This document shows positions 6,390 through 10,952 of a stretch of DNA of 10,952 bases, piece after piece. Under the pieces are notes generated by a model. The model saw only the letters and a program-made list of their open reading frames with translations. It was not told the origin of the DNA and searched no databases. Every line of letters starts with the position of its first letter. Positions within the stretch are counted from its first letter, which is position 1. Source of the stretch: Bacteroidales bacterium. Its GTDB lineage: Bacteria; Bacteroidota; Bacteroidia; Bacteroidales; 4484-276. Position numbers and translations under genes: made by a program. Location: assembly GCA_029939965.1 (NCBI GenBank), contig JAOZRY010000064.1, positions 1 to 10,952 of the forward strand, given 5' to 3'.

Positions 6390-9300
6390 TTATTTGATGA
6401 TCAGCTTATCAGTGCTGATGCCTTTTTCAGTAAGGATTTCAAGATAGTAAACACCTTTTTGGAAATTGCTGGTATTTACTTTCAGGTTTGATTTATTAAT
6501 CATTTGATTAAATACAAGTTGTCCCATGTTGTTCATAATCTTAACTTCTTTAATCGTTCCGGTTACAACAATATTAACCTCTTCCCTTGCAGGGTTTGGA
6601 TAAACCGTCAGGCTTTCTGTATCATTCTCAAACATGCCCGTAGTATAGTCAGGAGTTTCACCACCAAAGTCGGTTGCATACATGTAGAAGTTTATGGTTT
6701 TTGTAGCACCATCAATTACTGCAACATTATAAAGTGCAATTGTTTGATATCCGTTGGCCTCACATGTAATGTCGTATGAGCCTCCACTAAGGTGAAGTGA
6801 ATAGTGGCTGCCAAATGGTGTTGCATAAGTTACGGCACCAAAATCAGCATTTAAGGCAGTAACCCATGCATCAGCAATAGCAATATTGGTTGTTGCATCT
6901 CTGATTACTCCTTGTAATTTTCCGTTAATATTACCCATTTCAACATGGCATGGAGTAGCTACACCCGATTCGCCTTCGGGATATATTGCACTTACTGAGA
7001 ACCAATGGCTTCCATCAGGACAATTATTATAGGTGTATGTTAATAATGTAATATTGTTTGCTACCATCTGGTTATCCATGTAAATATTGTATCCAATTAC
7101 GTCTTCCTGCATTGGCAACGGTTCTTCCCAGATAAGTGTAACATCACTTCCGGTAACTGTAGCTTCTACGTTTTGAGGTGGCTCATATACTATTTGAGTG
7201 CCAACAAAAACTGTGTAATCTTCCACTTCACCATACGAGGAGCTGCCACATGGTGTTGGGTCGGATGAATAGGTCATCCTAACTCTCATCCGGTATTGTC
7301 CGCTGGCCTGATTTGCCGGTGCAACAATATTTCCGGTAAATGTTTGACCTGACCCGTCATTAGTTAAAACAAAGGTTTCAATTCCTTCATCCCCAAGGTC
7401 TTTGTTTAGATTCCAGTCGATCCAAACAGTTACTTTGTCGCTGGCCCATGCATTACCATTTTCGATGGTAATGGGAACTTCTACGCCTTGTTCGAGTGTG
7501 GTAGTAATGTCGGTATAATCTGCAACAGCACCCTGCCATCCACTTGAATTATCTATTTCGCCACAAATTACCTGCGCAATCCATTCATCTTCGGTGCTGG
7601 TTGAGGCTTCGCAATAATCCGCAAATACAATTGCCAGATCATCTTCTGTTCCAATACCCATATCAGCTGTTAAAGAAACGTCTAATATTGCAGTATGTCC
7701 AAATGGGGTGCTTGAACTGGCTGTAACCGTATAGGATGCAGTTCCGGTATTATCGGGTGCTAAATCACCAATTTCCTGTGGTTCAAGAGTAAGAACAGAA
7801 ACGTAAGGATCAGTCCCTGTTAATTCAGCCACTACATTATATGCATTTGATGTTCCTGTATTTTGGACATTTAGGGTCATAATTACAGTTTCGCCCGGAT
7901 CGAGGAAGCCATTATTATTACCATTGGAATCATCGATAGAATAACCGTTAAATTTAAGTTCAGGAGCGTGTCCTTCGATACTAACATAACTTTCCCAAAC
8001 ATCGGTGCCATCAGTAGAAGTTAGCAACAAAGTTACTATATGTCCATCAGGAATATCCTCAGTAGCTTCCAATGCAAAAGCATCGTCAATTGTTACGGTT
8101 GCATCAGGTCCTATATTTCCAAATGTTTCTGTACCATCTGTAATAGTTATGTATGAATCTTCGGTGGTCATTGTAACAGTAACATTGTTTGCTGTTTCAA
8201 CACCAACATTTTTCATTGTCATATCAAGCATTACACTTTCGCCATAATCCAGCATACCGTTGTTGTTTCCTGATGCATCATTTATTACATAAGAGTCTCC
8301 AACCACGTATGGGCCTTCCGGAGGAATAACATCAACACTTTGCTCGTAACGGAAATAATTTTGCTTAGTAACTGTAACAATCATCGAATTTGGTGGAAGT
8401 TGTGGATTGATAATAATACTATTTGCACCACCCGGGCTTACGGCTGTTCCAATAATTTCTCCATTTACTGTTAGTGAAATATACGCACCAGCTTCGGCAA
8501 CAACAGTAAAAGTTCCCTCTCCACTATAAAGAATTGGGTTGTGGGTTACGCTTAAAGTTTGTGGAACTTCGGAATAAACCTGAAGGAAGGCGCCACCATG
8601 ATGGTGGAAAAGGTTGTAAGTTACCTCTTTGTTATTAGTGTTGTAAGGCCAGTTACTTTGTTGTAGGAAATATTTACCGGCAGCATTACCGAAAGCAGGA
8701 AGGAATCCGCGTTCATCAACATAAGGACCGTAATCAGGCATAAAATCGGGGTTCATGTTATCGAACATTCCCCAAACATAAGTATCATTAACAAACGAAT
8801 AAGAGACTTCTGAGGCTGCAATTATACCAAGGGCACCAGCATTTTCGCCACCCGAAGTATGACGGTGAAATTTTTCAGCAAAACATTCACCACTTATGTT
8901 ATATTTTCCGGTCAAACAGTTGATCGAAAATACGAAAACTAATTCATTGTCCTCGGTATTTGTTAATGAGTTAATATCGCCATTTTGAAAATCCGGTTCA
9001 CCCCAGCCAGTTTCTGAACCATGATCGCGATGTTGAAGAGCAAAGGCACCATCGTTGATTGCATTAATAACCATTGTGCCATTACCACCTGACCATCCAC
9101 CCAGTTCTGCAGGAGTTGCCGGAATATATCCCAGGCCATTAGGACCAAAATAATCAGTAACCATAGAAGTATTTGTAGCAGTTGACCAGGTGCTTCCCGG
9201 TGTTCCGCTATAAACAGCATTAATACGAACAGGTTCTTTATCTTTTACTTCACGCCAGTAACCACCAACAGTTTCGGAGCAAATCTGAAACCAGCGTTCG

Positions 9301-10499
9301 GTTTGCCACCCCAATGCAGTAATTGGTTTGTGGTAGAAATTGAAGTCGGTAGGAGGTGAAGCTTCATAATCGAGCATTTTTGAAACCATGGTTTCGAGAT
9401 GTGTTGTGTTTTGAGCTGTCATCCTGGCGAAGATGATATCGGGCATGTCATTGTTGTTAACATCAGCAAAAATGTTGTCGGAAACACAATAGCCATCCCA
9501 GATAGGTGAAGTAATGCTGTTGGTAGCACTTGAGCCATAATCGGCCATTAGTAACACAGCAACCGGAGTTATATCCCATGTATTGTAAATATCATTAAAA
9601 TAATTTTCGAGGATTGTCGGAGTGTTTCCACCAATTTCATCGAGGGTAACAATTCCTGTTATAATACCCTGGAGTGTACGCCATTCTTTAATTTGTTCGG
9701 CATAAGGCATCCATGCAGCATCGTTGGGAACTACAATCACGTATTCGTATTCACCATCACGGCTTGAGGCTGCTTTAGTGCGTTGGCTGTAATCAATTTC
9801 GGGAAGAGATTGATAATTGATAAATGCATCTTGCAAGATTGGGTCGAACCAACGGCTGCGATAACGATCGGCACCAAAATGTCCGTTACCACCTTCAAAT
9901 GATAATTCTATTTCTACATCGCGATAAACCAAAAGTTCTTTGGTAACCGGATTGTATTGAAATGGTGTAACACCAAGCATTACAGCATCAACACCCCTGA
10001 GTTGTGTAAGTTCTGAAATCAGGAAAGGATTGGCAGGATAAAATTCATTGGTCGAATAAATCTTGTTGTCTTTATTATATTCCAACGGGCCATCTTCGGA
10101 ATCGAGAGGGATACGTGGCGATGGAGAAAGCTCAACATTGCTAATGGTTTCTAAACGATAATTTGTAACATTGAGAATTGGTTTTGCGCCTTGTGGTAAG
10201 GCAACATAACGGCTAAAGCCAGGAACATTAGGTGCGCCTTCATTATTTGGCAGAAATGAATTCGACATCTTGATCTGCATCATCATTTCTCCGTTAATTT
10301 CAATATCGGTTAATTGAAATTCTTCAATTGAAAAATTAACTTTTACACCGGAAACATCTTCTTTATTGATGGATAAACCGGCATCTCCCCAGCTGTTCTC
10401 ATATTGATACGACTGGGCGTTTACAGTAGTTAGCGAGATTACAAGTACAGTGAGTAAGGCGAGCTTTACTGAATTAAAAAACTTTGTTGAAAATTGCAT
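6390..10499 (-). CDS. Secreted gingipain-family (peptidase C25) cysteine protease with T9SS sorting domain
   Basis: This 1369-aa cell-surface or secreted endopeptidase has, in order: Sec signal peptide (1-29, cleavage near VNA-QS); a C25-type propeptide (about 30-235); the C25 catalytic domain (about 250-640), with His493 in HRDHGSETGWG and the nucleophile Cys528 in VFSINCLTGKY; a gingipain Ig-like domain (about 645-722); two related beta domains (about 728-842 and 846-960), each opening with a GNNNG-LD-GE motif; a GEVED domain (about 962-1100, ending GEVEDYTVFV); a fibronectin type III-like domain (about 1105-1186); a carboxypeptidase-regulatory-like beta sandwich (about 1192-1273); and a T9SS type A sorting domain (1297-1369), with LTVYPNPAREEVNI and the end FQKGVYYLEILTEKG..DKLIIK. 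The T9SS domain implies outer-membrane export and possible A-LPS anchoring. Arg or Lys specificity cannot be read from the sequence. It stands alone between terminators and is intact. A nutritional role in protein degradation is likely. Confidence 0.95.
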   Translation of the reverse strand: MQFSTKFFNSVKLALLTVLVISLTTVNAQSYQYENSWGDAGLSINKEDVSGVKVNFSIEEFQLTDIEINGEMMMQIKMSNSFLPNNEGAPNVPGFSRYVALPQGAKPILNVTNYRLETISNVELSPSPRIPLDSEDGPLEYNKDNKIYSTNEFYPANPFLISELTQLRGVDAVMLGVTPFQYNPVTKELLVYRDVEIELSFEGGNGHFGADRYRSRWFDPILQDAFINYQSLPEIDYSQRTKAASSRDGEYEYVIVVPNDAAWMPYAEQIKEWRTLQGIITGIVTLDEIGGNTPTILENYFNDIYNTWDITPVAVLLMADYGSSATNSITSPIWDGYCVSDNIFADVNNNDMPDIIFARMTAQNTTHLETMVSKMLDYEASPPTDFNFYHKPITALGWQTERWFQICSETVGGYWREVKDKEPVRINAVYSGTPGSTWSTATNTSMVTDYFGPNGLGYIPATPAELGGWSGGNGTMVINAINDGAFALQHRDHGSETGWGEPDFQNGDINSLTNTEDNELVFVFSINCLTGKYNISGECFAEKFHRHTSGGENAGALGIIAASEVSYSFVNDTYVWGMFDNMNPDFMPDYGPYVDERGFLPAFGNAAGKYFLQQSNWPYNTNNKEVTYNLFHHHGGAFLQVYSEVPQTLSVTHNPILYSGEGTFTVVAEAGAYISLTVNGEIIGTAVSPGGANSIIINPQLPPNSMIVTVTKQNYFRYEQSVDVIPPEGPYVVGDSYVINDASGNNNGMLDYGESVMLDMTMKNVGVETANNVTVTMTTEDSYITITDGTETFGNIGPDATVTIDDAFALEATEDIPDGHIVTLLLTSTDGTDVWESYVSIEGHAPELKFNGYSIDDSNGNNNGFLDPGETVIMTLNVQNTGTSNAYNVVAELTGTDPYVSVLTLEPQEIGDLAPDNTGTASYTVTASSSTPFGHTAILDVSLTADMGIGTEDDLAIVFADYCEASTSTEDEWIAQVICGEIDNSSGWQGAVADYTDITTTLEQGVEVPITIENGNAWASDKVTVWIDWNLNKDLGDEGIETFVLTNDGSGQTFTGNIVAPANQASGQYRMRVRMTYSSDPTPCGSSSYGEVEDYTVFVGTQIVYEPPQNVEATVTGSDVTLIWEEPLPMQEDVIGYNIYMDNQMVANNITLLTYTYNNCPDGSHWFSVSAIYPEGESGVATPCHVEMGNINGKLQGVIRDATTNIAIADAWVTALNADFGAVTYATPFGSHYSLHLSGGSYDITCEANGYQTIALYNVAVIDGATKTINFYMYATDFGGETPDYTTGMFENDTESLTVYPNPAREEVNIVVTGTIKEVKIMNNMGQLVFNQMINKSNLKVNTSNFQKGVYYLEILTEKGISTDKLIIK

Positions 10500-10589
10500 T
10501 GTAAATTGTTTTAGTTTATAAAATGTTTAATTAGCTATGTGATAGTGTTTGTAATAAATCTATGTTAAATATCTTTAAATATTCGGGTG

Positions 10590-10619
10590 CTAAAATAGAG
10601 AAAACATCAGAATAATCAA
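10590..10619 (-). promoter_or_regulatory. Candidate promoter of the C25 protease gene
   Basis: The minus strand reads TTG (10619-10617), a 19-bp spacer, then TATTTTAG (10597-10590). This fits the Bacteroidota pattern TTG-N19-TAnnTTTG with one mismatch in the -7 element. It would give a 5' leader of roughly 80-85 nt before the ATG at 10499. No exact TAnnTTTG occurs on the minus strand in this upstream region. Confidence 0.42.
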
Positions 10620-10663
10620 GATTTAATCGGTATTTTGAATGATTCCAAGAAACTTTGTTACAG

Positions 10664-10719
10664 GCATATTATCAAAAAAGAGACTACCCTTACAGCTAAT
10701 CTCTTTTTTGATAATATGC
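10664..10719. terminator. 20-bp perfect inverted repeat (terminator-like hairpin)
   Basis: The arm at 10664-10683 (GCATATTATCAAAAAAGAGA) is the exact reverse complement of 10700-10719, around a 16-nt loop. The inner six-A and six-T tracts resemble an intrinsic terminator, but the T-run is buried in the stem and is followed by GATAATATGC. It most likely ends a minus-strand transcript arriving from the right and insulates the protease promoter. A miniature mobile element is an alternative. Confidence 0.65.
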
Positions 10720-10777
10720 TTGATAAATCAGACCTTAAAATGCTTGGTTCTATTGCGAATTTAGTAGAATACACAAA

Positions 10778-10921
10778 AATGCTTCAATGCTTCAATGATT
10801 CAATGCTTAAATGATTCAATGCTTAAATGATTCAATGCTAAAATGATTTAATGATTCAATGATTCAATGCTTAAATACTTCAATGTTTTAATGATTCAAT
10901 GCTAAAATGATTTAATGCTTG
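10778..10921 (-). repeat. Right octamer tandem array, inverted relative to the left one
   Basis: Eighteen consecutive 8-bp units run without indel, and all but one begin AATG on the plus strand (NNNNCATT on the minus). Frequent units are AATGATTC (5), AATGCTTA (3), AATGCTTC (2), AATGCTAA (2) and AATGATTT (2); unit 13 is AATACTTC. A 24-bp block (AATGATTC + AATGCTAA + AATGATTT) occurs at 10826-10849 and again 64 bp later at 10890-10913. The reverse complement shares the words TAGCATT and GAATCATT with the left array. No coding function is evident. Confidence 0.93.
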
Positions 10922-10952
10922 TCTCCTTATCGCATTATCGCATTGTCTCCTT
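10921..10952 (+). repeat. Octamer array of reversed polarity at the window edge
   Basis: Four 8-bp units, GTCTCCTT, ATCGCATT, ATCGCATT and GTCTCCTT, follow directly on the previous array but read CATT/CCTT on the plus strand, as in the left array. The outer two and inner two units are identical. The array is cut by the window end. Confidence 0.8.

Larger units (their letters stand above)
10500..10777. other. Gene-free region upstream of the protease gene
   Basis: No convincing coding frame is present. The AT-rich sequence next to the gene forms its leader, with the candidate promoter at 10590-10619. The other recognisable element is the long inverted repeat at 10664-10719. The remaining 58 bp before the octamer array show nothing I can name. 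Confidence 0.7.

Noticed and set aside
8963..9220. Minus-strand 85-aa frame inside the protease gene.
   Set aside because: It overlaps the C25 catalytic-domain coding sequence in another frame and shows only shadow composition.
10778..10952. Coding repeat peptide from the right array.
   Set aside because: The 8-bp period without a stable 24-bp unit gives no sustained frame, and stops such as TGA recur in the AATGA core.

Overview
The window looks like a chromosomal segment of an AT-rich member of the Bacteroidota, probably a Bacteroidales/Marinilabiliales-type anaerobe or marine relative. Three things point there. The large protein at the right carries a Por-type (type IX secretion, T9SS) C-terminal sorting domain. 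Two candidate promoters resemble the Bacteroidota TAnnTTTG -7 element. FtsH, RsfS, BirA, Nif3-like and zinc-ribbon genes in this style are typical of that phylum. No species call is justified.

Layout. (1) Positions 3-122 hold a tandem array of degenerate 8-bp repeats that runs into the 3' end of the first gene. (2) A minus-strand housekeeping cluster, in transcription order rsfS (3382-3011), ftsH (2987-837) and a LUD-domain gene (762-118), covers ribosome silencing, membrane-protein quality control and an uncharacterised LutC-like protein. (3) A 187-bp divergent intergenic region separates it from a plus-strand cluster: birA (3570-4319), a Nif3-family dinuclear-metal protein (4336-5430) and a coiled-coil C4 zinc-ribbon protein (5457-6260). 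Gaps of 16 and 26 bp suggest one transcript. (4) A convergent intergenic region (6261-6389) holds a near-perfect bidirectional terminator and a second hairpin. (5) One long minus-strand gene (10499-6390) encodes a 1369-aa secreted gingipain-family (C25) cysteine protease with a multidomain adhesin-like tail and a T9SS signal. (6) Positions 10500-10952 are gene-free and hold, from left to right, a candidate promoter for the protease, a 20-bp perfect inverted repeat, and a second octamer array of the same family in opposite orientation. The repeat polarity flips again at 10921.

The genes themselves belong to recognisable families. The least explained structure is the octamer repeat family at both ends. 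Both arrays keep a strict 8-bp register over 15 and 18 consecutive units, share the core NNNNCATT, lie in inverted orientation about 10.6 kb apart, and the left one supplies the stop codon of the LUD gene. That is the best candidate here for something undescribed, though it could also be a passive product of replication slippage.
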